Shown here: one piece after another, positions 50,977 through 60,347 of the stretch
Layout of the letters: every line of letters starts with the position of its first letter
Numbering within the stretch: the first letter of the stretch is position 1
Assembly: GCF_010731615.1 (NCBI RefSeq)
Contig: NZ_AP022618.1
Span: 1,736,001 to 1,800,000, forward strand
From: Mycolicibacterium insubricum
GTDB taxonomy: Bacteria > Actinomycetota > Actinomycetes > Mycobacteriales > Mycobacteriaceae
Length of the DNA stretch: 64,000 nucleotides
Direction of reading: 5' to 3'
Translations under genes and position numbers: made by a program
Notes under the pieces: generated by a model
The model's input: only the letters and a program-made list of their open reading frames with translations
What the model was told of the DNA's origin: nothing
Databases searched by the model: none

Positions 50977-51752
50977 TCAGTGGGCGCGGTGGACGCGTAG
51001 GGTGCAGCCAAGGCCGGGGAGATGCGGGTCGAATTCCAGCGGCATGGGTCCACCGGCGTGGAACACCTTCTCGCAGGCCGCCTTGCAGCCCATCAGGCAG
51101 GAGTTCTCCTGCGCCGTGTGGGTGCCGACGACGGTGTGCATGGCGCATTCCGGGATCTCGTAGACGAGGGTACCGTCGGATTCCTCGCCGGTACGCCGTA
51201 TCGGGCCCACCAGGAACGTCGATATCCCGACGCCCATATCCATCACCGGCGCGTACCACGACGCCGGGATGAACTTCACCGAGTTGAACATCGGGATCAT
51301 GAACCGCAACCAGTGCCGGAGCCGGTTGGCGACGGCGTCGGACACCAGCTCGTTCACCGCCTCGAATGGCAGATCGTGCAGCAGTTCGGTGCTCACCCAC
51401 TCCAATTCGGCGACGAACTGACCGTACTGACGTTCCCACGAGCGCCGCGGGCTCTCGAACAGCCCGCGGCGGCGACGACGAGCACGCAGCGCATTCCACT
51501 GCGTGTCGACGGCTGCGCGGTCGTCGGTGACCAGCCGAAGCATGGGCAGGAACACGGTTTCGGGAAGATCTGCGACGCGCTTGAGCATCGAGTGGATCAG
51601 CAGCTCGTTGCGCAGCATGGCCACCGGGCCGATCGTTGCCTCCGCCGGCGCCGGCCTCGTGGGCGCGGCACCGGTTCTCGCGGCACCGATCGGCAGGTCG
51701 ATAACCGGCGGTGTCGCAGACGACCGGGCGGCAGTGGTGTGTGACGTGCTCA
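50977..51752 (-). CDS. Unknown Cys-containing protein in mce operon 2
   Basis: 258 residues from ATG 51752 with AAAGGAA upstream. I do not recognise it firmly. After a 40-residue Ala/Pro-rich start, the body is helical (AMLRNELLIHSMLKRVADLP, WERQYGQFVAELEWVSTEL). It ends with a compact region containing VYEIPECAMH, ENSCLMGCKAACEKVFH and GLGCTLRVHRAH: five Cys and several His, likely a metal or cofactor site. It resembles in pattern the L-2-amino-thiazoline-4-carboxylate-hydrolase-like family, only weakly. It sits between mas and the carotenoid oxygenase gene (25-base gaps), so a role on the same substrate is inferred. Confidence 0.7.
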
Positions 51753-51776
51753 TCGGAGGGTTCCTTTCGGTGCAGA

Positions 51777-52418
51777 TCAGGGAAGTTCGACCTTGGCGGC
51801 CTTCCATCGGCCGTCGACGTTGCGCATGGTCATGACCATGCGGCTGTGGTCCACCTGCGGATCGCGGACCTCGGTGTTGGCGACCGTCTGGTCGACGAAC
51901 AGCAGCACCACCGCTTCGTCGGGACCGGCGGACTTCACCGCGGAGTTGACGACGACACCGTGACCGGTTGCCTTGTGGTCGATGAGCAGCTTGCGCAGTT
52001 GGTCGCTGGACTTGGCATACATGTCGTGGAATTCGCCGGTGGAGCCGTCGAGCACGGCGGCGAAGTTGGCGTCCAGGGTGTCGGGGTCCACCGAGGTCAG
52101 GGTCACGGCGTAGGCGTCCGCAGCGGCCAGCGCCGCACCGGCGGCGGCGGCGGCCTTGTGGTCGCGGGCATAGTGCCAGCCGAAGAACCCGGTGAGTGCG
52201 CCCAGTACGGCGACGACCGCCAGCGTCACCAGCCGCACCGGCCACGTCCAGCGGGTGACACCGCGCGCCGATATGCCCGCGTCGGGATCGTCGACGTCCA
52301 CCCAGTCGCCCGCATCGGTGTCGGCGGCGTCGTACACGTCGCTGTCGTCGAGCTCGCCGGCGTCGATGTCGTCGGGTTCTTCGACGTCGCTACGGTCGAT
52401 CATGTAGGTGCCGGTCAT
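51777..52418 (-). CDS. Mce-associated membrane protein (Mas), operon 2
   Basis: 213 residues from ATG 52418 (GAGGACACA upstream). An Asp-rich cytoplasmic N-terminus (EEPDDIDAGELDDSD) precedes one membrane helix (VRLVTLAVVAVLGALTGFFG). The periplasmic Mas/VirB8-like domain includes ALAAADAYAVTLTSVDPD, YAKSSDQLRKLLIDHKATG and DGRWKAAKVELP. It follows mceF by 14 bases and should stabilise this transporter. Confidence 0.9.
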   Translation of the reverse strand: MTGTYMIDRSDVEEPDDIDAGELDDSDVYDAADTDAGDWVDVDDPDAGISARGVTRWTWPVRLVTLAVVAVLGALTGFFGWHYARDHKAAAAAGAALAAADAYAVTLTSVDPDTLDANFAAVLDGSTGEFHDMYAKSSDQLRKLLIDHKATGHGVVVNSAVKSAGPDEAVVLLFVDQTVANTEVRDPQVDHSRMVMTMRNVDGRWKAAKVELP

Positions 52419-52432
52419 TGTGTCCTCATCTC

Positions 52433-53722
52433 TCACCACTGTCCGCCCTGGCGCTGCGGCTGGGACTCCGGCGGCAGAATCGGCCCGCCGTAGGGCGTTT
52501 TGATGGTGTGATCGGTGATCGGTGTCGGATCTGAGCGACGCAGCGGATCCAGGCCTTCCGGGGGTGTGGCGGTGTCGTCTCCGGGTGGCCGGGGCGCGTT
52601 GCGGGCACCGCGGACCAGCAGGTTCGGATCCTGGTTCTGGCAGTAGGTGTACAGGTAGGGCTCGGGATAGTTCGGGATGAACGGCACGTCGCGCTGGTGC
52701 GGGTAGTCGCACAGCGGCCGAGGATAGATGTCGGCGATCGCCCAGATCGCGCCGTCGTGCATCAGCGAGCGGATACCGTCGAGCAGCGGCTGGCGGTCGT
52801 CGTTGAACATGCGGTCCAGTGCCGGAACCCGTACCCGGGACAGTTGGGAGACGGTCGCCAGATCGCCGAGCAACTGCACCATGGTGTCGGAGTTGTTGTC
52901 GATCACCTGATCCACCGACTTGAGCAGATCGGGCGTCTTGGCGAGCAACGTCCGGACGCCTTCGTCCTTGTTGCCCAGGGCGCTCAGCGTCCCGGCGAGG
53001 TTGTGCGACATGACCTGCATGCCGTGCTGGGAGTCGTCGAAGATCTTGAACACCGGCCGGCTGCTGCGCAGCAGGGTCATGGTCTGCGGCAGGACGCCGT
53101 CGAGGGTGTTGAGCAGCACCTGCGTGCCGTTGAACAGGTCCCGGAGTTTCTCCGGCCCCTGCTCGCCGACCCCGAGTTCGTCGATCACCGAACGGATCTG
53201 CTCAGGGTCGGCCTGGGCCAGCACACCGTCGACATTGGTCAGCAGGCGCCACAGCGGTACCGGGACCTCGGTGTGGCTGCGATCGATGACCGTACCGTCG
53301 GCCAGGTACGGGCCGTCGGTGTGCTGCGGGGCGAAGTCCAGATACTGCTCGCCGGCAGGGGAGAGGCCCGACACCCGGACAGCGGTGTCGGCCAACGGGA
53401 TACGGGTCTTGCTGTCGATCATGGCGGTGACCATGACCCCGTTTGCGGTGACGTCGACCGCGGTGACCCGGCCGACCGGGATCCCTCGTACGGTGACGTC
53501 TTGGCCGGGTAGCAGCCCGCCGGACTCGGCGAGGTCCACCCGGACGGTGATCTGCCGATCGAACGGGTTGATCCGCAACGCGCCGAAGGCCAGGTAGGTG
53601 ACGCCGACCACCACGAGGAGGACTTGCCCGACGACCGACAGGATCAGCTTGTGCCTGGTGACGAACTGCACCGCCCGGATGGCGACGGCGGCCACCGGAT
53701 CGAACGCGTTGCGGATGCTCAC
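52433..53722 (-). CDS. mceF: MceF, mce operon 2
   Basis: 429 residues from GTG 53722, overlapping the mceE stop (GTGA). Features are an N-terminal helix (LILSVVGQVLLVVVGVTYLA), the Mce domain (ITVRVDLAESGGLLPGQDVT, LSPAGEQYLDFAP), a coil region and a C-terminal section with PRPLCDYPHQRDVPFIPNYP and Pro-rich tail (PYGGPILPPESQPQ). Longer than its operon 1 counterpart by about 110 residues, mainly in the tail. Confidence 0.93.
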   Translation of the reverse strand: MSIRNAFDPVAAVAIRAVQFVTRHKLILSVVGQVLLVVVGVTYLAFGALRINPFDRQITVRVDLAESGGLLPGQDVTVRGIPVGRVTAVDVTANGVMVTAMIDSKTRIPLADTAVRVSGLSPAGEQYLDFAPQHTDGPYLADGTVIDRSHTEVPVPLWRLLTNVDGVLAQADPEQIRSVIDELGVGEQGPEKLRDLFNGTQVLLNTLDGVLPQTMTLLRSSRPVFKIFDDSQHGMQVMSHNLAGTLSALGNKDEGVRTLLAKTPDLLKSVDQVIDNNSDTMVQLLGDLATVSQLSRVRVPALDRMFNDDRQPLLDGIRSLMHDGAIWAIADIYPRPLCDYPHQRDVPFIPNYPEPYLYTYCQNQDPNLLVRGARNAPRPPGDDTATPPEGLDPLRRSDPTPITDHTIKTPYGGPILPPESQPQRQGGQW

Positions 53723-54852
53723 TTCGGCGGCCCCCAGATTCTGCCGCGCTCGGGTCCCCACACCCGGTCGCCGAGCTGGGTCAGCACGAACCGGACCGAG
53801 CCGACCATGTTGTCCCAGTTGGCCCATTTGGGTCCGGTGAATCCGGGATCGGCGTAGTGGTTCATGTCGGGGATGTGCCCGATCGCGACCTGCTGCAGGT
53901 CGACGTCGGCGGCCGCGGCGTTGCTGCCGAACAGTTTCAGTGCGGCTGGCAGGAACCGCAGGAAGTTAGCCATGGTCACCCGGGGGTCGGTGGAGGTCTC
54001 GTTGAACGCGTTGGACAGGGTGTTCAGGTCGCGGATCCAGCTGCGGGTGTCGGTGCCGGCGATCGCCGGGAACTTCTGCAGTTGGGTGGTCACCGCACCG
54101 AGCTGGTTGACCAGACCCACGATCGCCGACGTGTTGTCCGCCAGGGTCAGCAGTGCGGGCGTTGCGGAGTCCAGGACGTCGTTGATGGTGTCCCGACGGG
54201 CGTTGAGTTCGTCGGCGAGCCGGGCGGTCTGGTCGAGCATGGTGCGGATCTCGTCGGAGCGGTTGGCCATCATGGACACCAGGGCGCGGGACTCGTGGAT
54301 CAGGCTGGTGAGTCCTTTGCCCTGGGTGCCGAGTGCCCCGCCGACACCGTTGAGCACCCGGGTCAGGTTCCGGATGACGCCGCCGTTGACGATGAGGGAG
54401 GTGGTGGCCAGCACCTGCTCGATGGTCGCCGCGGCGGTGGTGGATTGCTGCGGGATCCGGTCGCCGGCGCCGAGCGTGCGTGCGTCGCCGGCCGGTGTCG
54501 CCGGCGGTTTCAGGGACACGAACACGTCGCCGAGCGGGGTCGCCGAACGTAGTTCGGCGGTGGTGCCCTTGGGCAGCCGGATACCGTCGAGGATCCGCAT
54601 CTGCACGACGGCGGTGTAGTCCTTGGCGCTCATCCCGACGACTTCGCCGACGTCGGCGCCGCCGACGCGGACCTTCGCCCGGTCGGGGAGATTGAGGGCG
54701 TTGGTGAACTCCGCCTCGAGCACATAGGTCGGCCCGCTGAGCCCGGGGGCGGGCAGCGGCAGCTCCTCCACCCCGGCCGAGCAGCCCACCGCGAGCGTGG
54801 CCACTACGGCTCCGACACCGATGTGAACCGCCCGGTTCGGTCGCGAATTCAT
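53719..54852 (-). CDS. mceE: MceE lipoprotein (LprN-like), mce operon 2
   Basis: 377 residues. The signal peptide GVGAVVATLAVGC is a lipobox with lipidated Cys24. The E-subunit hallmark NALNLPDRAKVRVGGADVGE opens the Mce domain, which closes at LGDVFVSLKPP. The helical part carries IHESRALVSMMANRSDEIRT. The ending is WDNMVGSVRFVLTQLGDRVWGP. It overlaps mceD and mceF by four bases each. Confidence 0.93.
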   Translation of the reverse strand: MNSRPNRAVHIGVGAVVATLAVGCSAGVEELPLPAPGLSGPTYVLEAEFTNALNLPDRAKVRVGGADVGEVVGMSAKDYTAVVQMRILDGIRLPKGTTAELRSATPLGDVFVSLKPPATPAGDARTLGAGDRIPQQSTTAAATIEQVLATTSLIVNGGVIRNLTRVLNGVGGALGTQGKGLTSLIHESRALVSMMANRSDEIRTMLDQTARLADELNARRDTINDVLDSATPALLTLADNTSAIVGLVNQLGAVTTQLQKFPAIAGTDTRSWIRDLNTLSNAFNETSTDPRVTMANFLRFLPAALKLFGSNAAAADVDLQQVAIGHIPDMNHYADPGFTGPKWANWDNMVGSVRFVLTQLGDRVWGPERGRIWGPPK

Positions 54853-55973
54853 CGGTCCCCCAACTTCGTCAGCCCGTCGAGCACGCTGGTGATCCCGAAA
54901 TCGGGCCCCAGATCCCGGATCGATCCGGTGCGGCACCCCAGTTGACGCAGACCGAGGATGTTGCAGACCTCCTTGGTCATCGAGCTGTCGAAGAACACAT
55001 TGTCGAAATGGGCGCCGACGCGCAGCATTCCGTTCTCCATATCGATGGCCCCGGCGGCGTTGTCGATCGCCAGTGGCGCCACGTCGAACACCTCGGCCAG
55101 CTCACGGCGGTAGTCGACGAGGGCGCGGCTGAGCCGGGCGCTGCTGGAGATGCTGTTGCGCAGGTTGTCGCCGTTGGTGCCCAGAATGTCGTTGAGCCGG
55201 CCCAGCAGGTTGTTGAGCCGCCGTCCGGTAGCGCCCTGGCCGATGTTCTCGGATGCCAGCAGATCGGTGAGTTGCCGGATGTAGGAGCCGAATTCACGGA
55301 TCTGGGTCTCGTTGCGGGCCGCACCGTCGGTCAGCGTGGACAGGTTGGTGATGATGGCGTCGAGGTTCTGCTTGGTCGCGGCGCCGCCGTCGGCTCCGGT
55401 GCGCAGCGCCTCCGACAGCCCGGCGAGCGCCCGCTTGATGTCGGGCCCGCTGGTGGAGGTGATGTCGTGGGTCGCGGTCATCAGATCGGCCAGCGGTCCC
55501 TGGCCGGTGCCGTCGCCGCCCATTGCGCTGCCGAGCTTGTCCACCATCTTGAGCACCCGGTCGAACTCGATGGGTGTTCTGGTCTTCTCCGGCCCCAGCA
55601 CGGCGCCCTGATCCAGTACCGGGCCGCCGGAATAGGCGGGGGTGAGTTCGATGTGCCGGTCGGTGAGGATGGAGGTTCCGACGGTGACCGCGGAGACCGT
55701 GGCCGGGATGTCGTTGCCCGGATCGACCTCGATTCCGACCGCGACGTGGTTGCCGCGGTTCTCGATCGAGGTCACCCGGCCGACCGGCATGCCCAGCACC
55801 GAGACGTCGTTGCCGACGTACAGGCCGATGGCGTTGTCGAACTGCGCGGTGAACCGCAGCGGAGCCGCCGCACCCGGACGCAGCACGTAGGCACCCGTGA
55901 CGGCCATCGCCACCGCGGTCATCACCACCGCCAGGATCGCGGTTCTTCGTGTCAAGTGCGGTCCCGGTCTCAT
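54849..55973 (-). CDS. mceD: MceD, mce operon 2
   Basis: 374 residues from ATG 55973 overlapping the mceC stop (ATGA). Unlike MceD of operon 1 it has an ordinary membrane anchor (AILAVVMTAVAMAVTGAYVL). The Mce domain contains FDNAIGLYVGNDVSVLGMPV and TSILTDRHIELTPAY. The coil follows (RRLNNLLGRLNDILGTNGDN), and the end has CNILGLRQLGCRTGS. A subunit of the heterohexameric conduit. Confidence 0.93.
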   Translation of the reverse strand: MRPGPHLTRRTAILAVVMTAVAMAVTGAYVLRPGAAAPLRFTAQFDNAIGLYVGNDVSVLGMPVGRVTSIENRGNHVAVGIEVDPGNDIPATVSAVTVGTSILTDRHIELTPAYSGGPVLDQGAVLGPEKTRTPIEFDRVLKMVDKLGSAMGGDGTGQGPLADLMTATHDITSTSGPDIKRALAGLSEALRTGADGGAATKQNLDAIITNLSTLTDGAARNETQIREFGSYIRQLTDLLASENIGQGATGRRLNNLLGRLNDILGTNGDNLRNSISSSARLSRALVDYRRELAEVFDVAPLAIDNAAGAIDMENGMLRVGAHFDNVFFDSSMTKEVCNILGLRQLGCRTGSIRDLGPDFGITSVLDGLTKLGDR

Positions 55974-57103
55974 TCGCAGTCCTTGAAGTACTGGTAGCGT
56001 TCGGGCCACTTCCACTGCTCGGCACGGCCGCTGATGGCGCACATCCAGGAGTCCACCATCAGTCCACCGGGCAGCATGAAGTCCAGGAACGGCCCCGTTC
56101 CGGTCGCGTTGGCGGCATTGCGCATGGCCACCGGCATGATCTGGAACAAATTGCGCAGCAGGTCGTCGTGGTCGCCGAGCATCGCGGTCACCTGCGCCAG
56201 ATCACTCAGCAGCTGGTCGATGTCGTCACCGTTGCCGTGGACGACGTCCTCGACGGTGGTGATCAAGGTGGTGGCGGCGGCAAGCAGTCGCTCGACGGCG
56301 GCGCGGCGTCCGATGATCTCGCCGGTGAGTTCGTGGCCCTGTTCGACCAGGGCGGCCAGATCATCACGCTGGCCGCCCAGGATGGTGGACACGCGGGCGG
56401 TGTTGCGGAGCAGATCCGAGATCTGCCCGCGCCGCTCGGCGATGATCGCCGACAGGTTCTCGACGTTGGCCAGCGCGTCGGGCAGCACGGCGGGCACTCC
56501 GGTGAGTTGTCCGGACAGGGTCCGCATCGACGTGGCGAAGCGTTGTGCGTCGACGTCTTCGAAGGTCGTCGTCGAATCCGACAGCAGCTTCTGCAGGTCG
56601 TAGGGAACCGTGGTGTGGGTCAGCGAGATCCGGTTTCCCGGGAGCGGATCGGCGCCCCGGGGGCGCAACTCGACGTAGCGGGCGCCGAGCACGGTGGTCA
56701 GCTTGATGGCGGCCTTGGTGTCGGTGCCCAGACGAAGGTTGCTGTCGAGCTTCATGGTCACCAGGACGCGGTCGACGGCCAGCTTCGTGGCGCTGACGAT
56801 GCCGACCGGGACACCGGCGACGTTCACCTGGTCACCGGGCCGCAGGCTGGCGACCTGAAGGAACTCTGCGGTGTAGGTGCGCTTGCCCAGGTGCAGGGAG
56901 TTCACCGCGGTGCTCGCGACGATCACCGCGGCCAGCGCCGCCAGCGCGACGGCGCCGATCACCGCGGTGTTGCGGTCCTCCAGTGCGCGGGGCCGCCGGT
57001 GCCCGGTGGACTCCGCGACGGTCCCGGCGGTGCGGCGCTCGGTGATGCGCCGCCACAACCGTGGTGTTCGTCCCGGGTTTTCGGCTTCCTTGCGAGCGAT
57101 CAT
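55970..57103 (-). CDS. mceC: MceC, mce operon 2
   Basis: 377 residues. A basic cytoplasmic N-terminus of about 45 residues precedes the anchor (AVIGAVALAALAAVIVAS). The Mce domain has YTAEFLQVASLRPGDQVNVA and LGARYVELRPRG. A long coil (AIIAERRGQISDLLRNTARV) follows, with C-terminal CAISGRAEQWKWPERYQY. The start lies four bases after the mceB stop. Confidence 0.93.
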   Translation of the reverse strand: MIARKEAENPGRTPRLWRRITERRTAGTVAESTGHRRPRALEDRNTAVIGAVALAALAAVIVASTAVNSLHLGKRTYTAEFLQVASLRPGDQVNVAGVPVGIVSATKLAVDRVLVTMKLDSNLRLGTDTKAAIKLTTVLGARYVELRPRGADPLPGNRISLTHTTVPYDLQKLLSDSTTTFEDVDAQRFATSMRTLSGQLTGVPAVLPDALANVENLSAIIAERRGQISDLLRNTARVSTILGGQRDDLAALVEQGHELTGEIIGRRAAVERLLAAATTLITTVEDVVHGNGDDIDQLLSDLAQVTAMLGDHDDLLRNLFQIMPVAMRNAANATGTGPFLDFMLPGGLMVDSWMCAISGRAEQWKWPERYQYFKDCE

Positions 57104-57107
57104 CGGG

Positions 57108-58166
57108 TCACCTGCACTTCGCGGTGTACTTGCGCTGGCCGCCGGGGGTGGCCGCGTTGACGATGCTGGGGATGATCGGCTTGAGGAAATTGAACAGGGT
57201 GAAGTTGAAGTCGCACGGCATGGCGCTCATCGCCGTGGAGTCCCCGGTGATCCGGGACAGGCCCTTGAGCACCGCGGGCAGGTTCGACCCGAGGGTGGTC
57301 CAGCCGTCGCGCTGCGCCACCATCGTCGAGAGCATCCCGGGCCGGCGGGTCAGCATGGCGTCCAGTTCGGGTTCGGTCGCGGTCATGATCGCCGCCAGTC
57401 GCGCGGTGACGGTGGTGATGGCGCCGGTGGAATCCACCAGCTCGGCACGGTGCGCGTTGAGACCGGCGATCACCGAACGCATTTGGGTCAGCGTGGTCTC
57501 CAGTTGGGTGCCGCGCGTCGCCAGGTTTGCGGTCACCGCATTGAGGCTGTCGATCACCCGGCCGAGGACCTGGTCAGGGCCTGCCAGGGACCGTGCCAGG
57601 TCCGAGGTCTGCGCCACCAGCATCACCACCGAGTCGGAATCGCCTTGCAGGGCATTGATCAACGCGGTGGACAGGTTGCCGCGGTTGTCCTTGTCGAGCA
57701 GGGTGAACATCGGCTCGAACCCGTTGAGCAGATTGGTCACGTCGAACGACGGCTCGGTGTGCGTGACGGGGATCTCGGCGCCGTCGGCCAACCGCTCGGG
57801 CCGGCCGAAGTCGGCCATCGTCAGTCCGATGTACCGCTGGCCGATGATGTTCTGGTACACCACCGAGGCCTTGGTGTTGCCGTAGAGCGGCTGATCGCGC
57901 TGCACCCGGAAGCGCACCGTGGCCACAGCGTCCCGGTCGGCGCCCGGGTCGTCGAGGGTGACCGCGTCGACCCGGCCGACCCGCACGCCGGCCACCCGCA
58001 CGTCGGATCCTTCCCGCAGGCCGGTGACATCGGTGAACTTCGCCGTGTAGGTGAACGCCTCGCCGGCCACCTCGCGGCGCAGCGTCACCAGAATCGTCCA
58101 GGTGAGCGACAGGCAGACAGTCATGAACAGTGCGAGCCAGGCGAACTTGCGGGCGCGGGCTTTCAT
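57108..58166 (-). CDS. mceB: MceB, mce operon 2
   Basis: 352 residues. Features are the anchor (FAWLALFMTVCLSLTWTILV), the Mce domain (YTAKFTDVTGLREGSDVRVA, IIGQRYIGLTMADF), PSFDVTNLLNGFEPMFTLLD at the domain exit, and a C-terminus with MPCDFNFTLFNFLKPIIPSI ending YTAKCR. The Cys pair at the end is usual in MceB. The ATG overlaps the mceA stop by four bases. Confidence 0.93.
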   Translation of the reverse strand: MKARARKFAWLALFMTVCLSLTWTILVTLRREVAGEAFTYTAKFTDVTGLREGSDVRVAGVRVGRVDAVTLDDPGADRDAVATVRFRVQRDQPLYGNTKASVVYQNIIGQRYIGLTMADFGRPERLADGAEIPVTHTEPSFDVTNLLNGFEPMFTLLDKDNRGNLSTALINALQGDSDSVVMLVAQTSDLARSLAGPDQVLGRVIDSLNAVTANLATRGTQLETTLTQMRSVIAGLNAHRAELVDSTGAITTVTARLAAIMTATEPELDAMLTRRPGMLSTMVAQRDGWTTLGSNLPAVLKGLSRITGDSTAMSAMPCDFNFTLFNFLKPIIPSIVNAATPGGQRKYTAKCR

Positions 58167-59491
58167 GGTGTCCCCGAAGGTTGTTCGGCGGAGGGAGTTT
58201 CGGCTGCCGGTGCGGCGGGAGCCGCTTCGGCCCCGCGCTGTCCGGGGATGAAGGTCGGCGGGGTCTGCGGCTCCGGTGGTGTCTGCAGGGGCGTCTGCAG
58301 CAGCTGTTCGGCCGGGTTGGCCGGGGTGGGCAGGGTGATTCCGGGCGGGGCGACGTAGGCGCGGGGGTCGGGCAGGTTGTGGGTGTCGACCACCGGGATG
58401 CCCTCGGGCGCGGTGTCACAGCTAGGGCCGCGCAGGTCGCCGTACATCGGGCAGTCGGTCCGGTTGTAGATGCGCAGCGGCGTCAGCGAGATGACCAGCT
58501 TGAAGGTGAACGTCACCTTCTGATTGGTGCGTGTCCACATCTCGTCGAAGAAACCGTTGACCACGTTGTTGATGCCGACGGCGACGGCGGGGAACTTCCC
58601 GGAGCGGTCGGCGAGCACGCCGATCACCGGGGTGAGGTCGGTGGTGATGCCCACCAACTGGTCGATGTGGTTGTCGATAGCGGTGTCCAGGGTGCCGACG
58701 GTGTGGTTGGCCCCGGTCAGCAGATTCGTCAGCGCCGCGTTCTGCTCGGCGATGGTCCGCATCGGCTTCACCGCGTTCTGCAGCGAGTCGAGCAGCTCCG
58801 GCGCGGTCTGGCCGAGGGCGTCGAGCGCGGAGTTCCAGGTGGTTAGGGTGGGCGGGCCCGAGTCGTCGGTCCGCAGGTCGTTCATCTCGGTGACGATCCG
58901 GTTGAGTCCCTGTGCCGCCGAGGTCAATTCGGGTCCCTTGCCCGCGGTGGCGTCGGCGATGGCCCGTAAGATGCCCAGGGTGTGGTCGGTCTCGGGCCGG
59001 CCGACGGCGGCCACCAGCTCACGAACCTTGGCCAGGGTGGTCTGGAACAGCTGGGTCGGCAGCGTGGTGTCCTGGCGGATGACGTCTCCGGCCCGGATGG
59101 CCGGGCCGACACCGTTGTCCACCAGCTGGACGGTGGACACCGCGAACGCGTTGCCGGGAACGATGCGGGCGGTGACGGTGTTGGCGATGTTGGCCACCTG
59201 GTCCGGGCGAAGGTCGATGTCGACGACGTTGTCGCCGCCGCCGAGCGCCGGCGTCACCGACCGCACCGCACCGACCAGGACGCCGTGGTACTTGACGTCG
59301 GATTTGGGCGGCAGGCCGTCGCCGACGCTGGGCAGGTGCGCGGTGATCTGGACGCGCTCGTCGAGAGATCCGGTCGACTTCGCGAACATCACCGCACCGG
59401 CGATCACCGTCACCACCAGGAACATCACGCAGCTGATGGTCAGCGCGCGCTCGGAGGGGCCGCGGCCGTCCAGCTCGAACGGATTGGGCAT
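58163..59491 (-). CDS. mceA: MceA, mce operon 2
   Basis: 442 residues from ATG 59491, overlapping the yrbEB stop. Features are the anchor (ALTISCVMFLVVTVIAGAVM), the Mce domain (ITAHLPSVGDGLPPKSDVKY, GNAFAVSTVQLVDNG), a helical coil and a Pro/Ala-rich C-terminal tail of about 100 residues (PTPANPAEQLLQTPLQTPPE). The tail is the main difference from MceA of operon 1. It may pass through the cell wall or bind partners. Confidence 0.93.
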   Translation of the reverse strand: MPNPFELDGRGPSERALTISCVMFLVVTVIAGAVMFAKSTGSLDERVQITAHLPSVGDGLPPKSDVKYHGVLVGAVRSVTPALGGGDNVVDIDLRPDQVANIANTVTARIVPGNAFAVSTVQLVDNGVGPAIRAGDVIRQDTTLPTQLFQTTLAKVRELVAAVGRPETDHTLGILRAIADATAGKGPELTSAAQGLNRIVTEMNDLRTDDSGPPTLTTWNSALDALGQTAPELLDSLQNAVKPMRTIAEQNAALTNLLTGANHTVGTLDTAIDNHIDQLVGITTDLTPVIGVLADRSGKFPAVAVGINNVVNGFFDEMWTRTNQKVTFTFKLVISLTPLRIYNRTDCPMYGDLRGPSCDTAPEGIPVVDTHNLPDPRAYVAPPGITLPTPANPAEQLLQTPLQTPPEPQTPPTFIPGQRGAEAAPAAPAAETPSAEQPSGTP

Positions 59492-60345
59492 CAGCCACCG
59501 AGCCTTCCGCCGGAATCGACGCCCCAGAACGCCATGGTCAGCATCATGTTGGTGACGACCATCAGCGTGATGGACAGGCGCATCGCACGCCCCGCGGCGA
59601 TACCCACGCCCTGGGGGCCGCCGGCGGCGTAGAAGCCGTAGTAGCACTGCACCGTGGACATGATCGCCACGAACACCGCCACTTTGATCACCGCGAAGAC
59701 CATGTCGCGTCCACTCAGCATGAGCGTGAAGTAGTGCAGGTAGGTGCCCGAGGCCTGGCCGCTGGCCAGGAAGACCACCAGCTGACACACCAGAAAATTC
59801 AGCGCCAGGCAGACGACGAACAGCGGAATCACCGCCATCGCCGATGCCAGCACCCGGGTGGTCACCAGATAGGGGATCGGGTGGATCGCCACCGATTCGA
59901 GTGCGTCGATCTCCTCGGAGATGCGCATGGATCCCAGCTGCGCGGTGAAGCGGCAACCGGCCTGGATCGCGAATGCCAGTGCCGTCATCATCGGCGCCAG
60001 CTCCCGAACACTGGCCAGGGCGGTCAGCAGGCCGGTCGCCGGGCCTAGGCCCAGGAGATTGAGAGCGTTGAAACCCTCGATCGCGACGACCGCGCCCGCG
60101 GCCGCGCCGACCACCAGCACCACGCCGGCGGTGCCGCCACCGACCACGATTGACCCGTTGCCCCAGGTGACGTCGGAAGAGAGCCGGAGGAATTCGCGGG
60201 GGTAGCGTTTGATGACGACCGGGATCCCGGCCAGGGTGCGGAAGAAGAACGCGACGATGTGACCGTTGCGCAGCATCTGGTACTGCGTGCTGCGCGCGGC
60301 CAGGGCCAGCGGACGTACACCGAATGGCAGGTAGGTGGCGGCCAT
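59491..60345 (-). CDS. yrbEB: YrbEB permease, mce operon 2
   Basis: 284 residues from ATG 60345, two bases after the yrbEA stop. Features are the MlaE-family permease motifs RFTAQLGSMRISEEIDALES, IPYLVTTRVLASAMAV and CYYGFYAAGGPQGVGIAAG, with hydrophobic helices between. It is the partner of YrbEA in the inner-membrane channel. Its stop codon is shared with the mceA start (ATGA), as in other mce operons. Confidence 0.93.
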   Translation of the reverse strand: MAATYLPFGVRPLALAARSTQYQMLRNGHIVAFFFRTLAGIPVVIKRYPREFLRLSSDVTWGNGSIVVGGGTAGVVLVVGAAAGAVVAIEGFNALNLLGLGPATGLLTALASVRELAPMMTALAFAIQAGCRFTAQLGSMRISEEIDALESVAIHPIPYLVTTRVLASAMAVIPLFVVCLALNFLVCQLVVFLASGQASGTYLHYFTLMLSGRDMVFAVIKVAVFVAIMSTVQCYYGFYAAGGPQGVGIAAGRAMRLSITLMVVTNMMLTMAFWGVDSGGRLGG

Positions 60346-60347
60346 CG

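Noticed and set aside
56877..58358. 493-residue plus-strand frame over mceB/mceC
   Set aside because: Antisense to two well-supported mce genes that overlap their neighbours by start/stop coupling.
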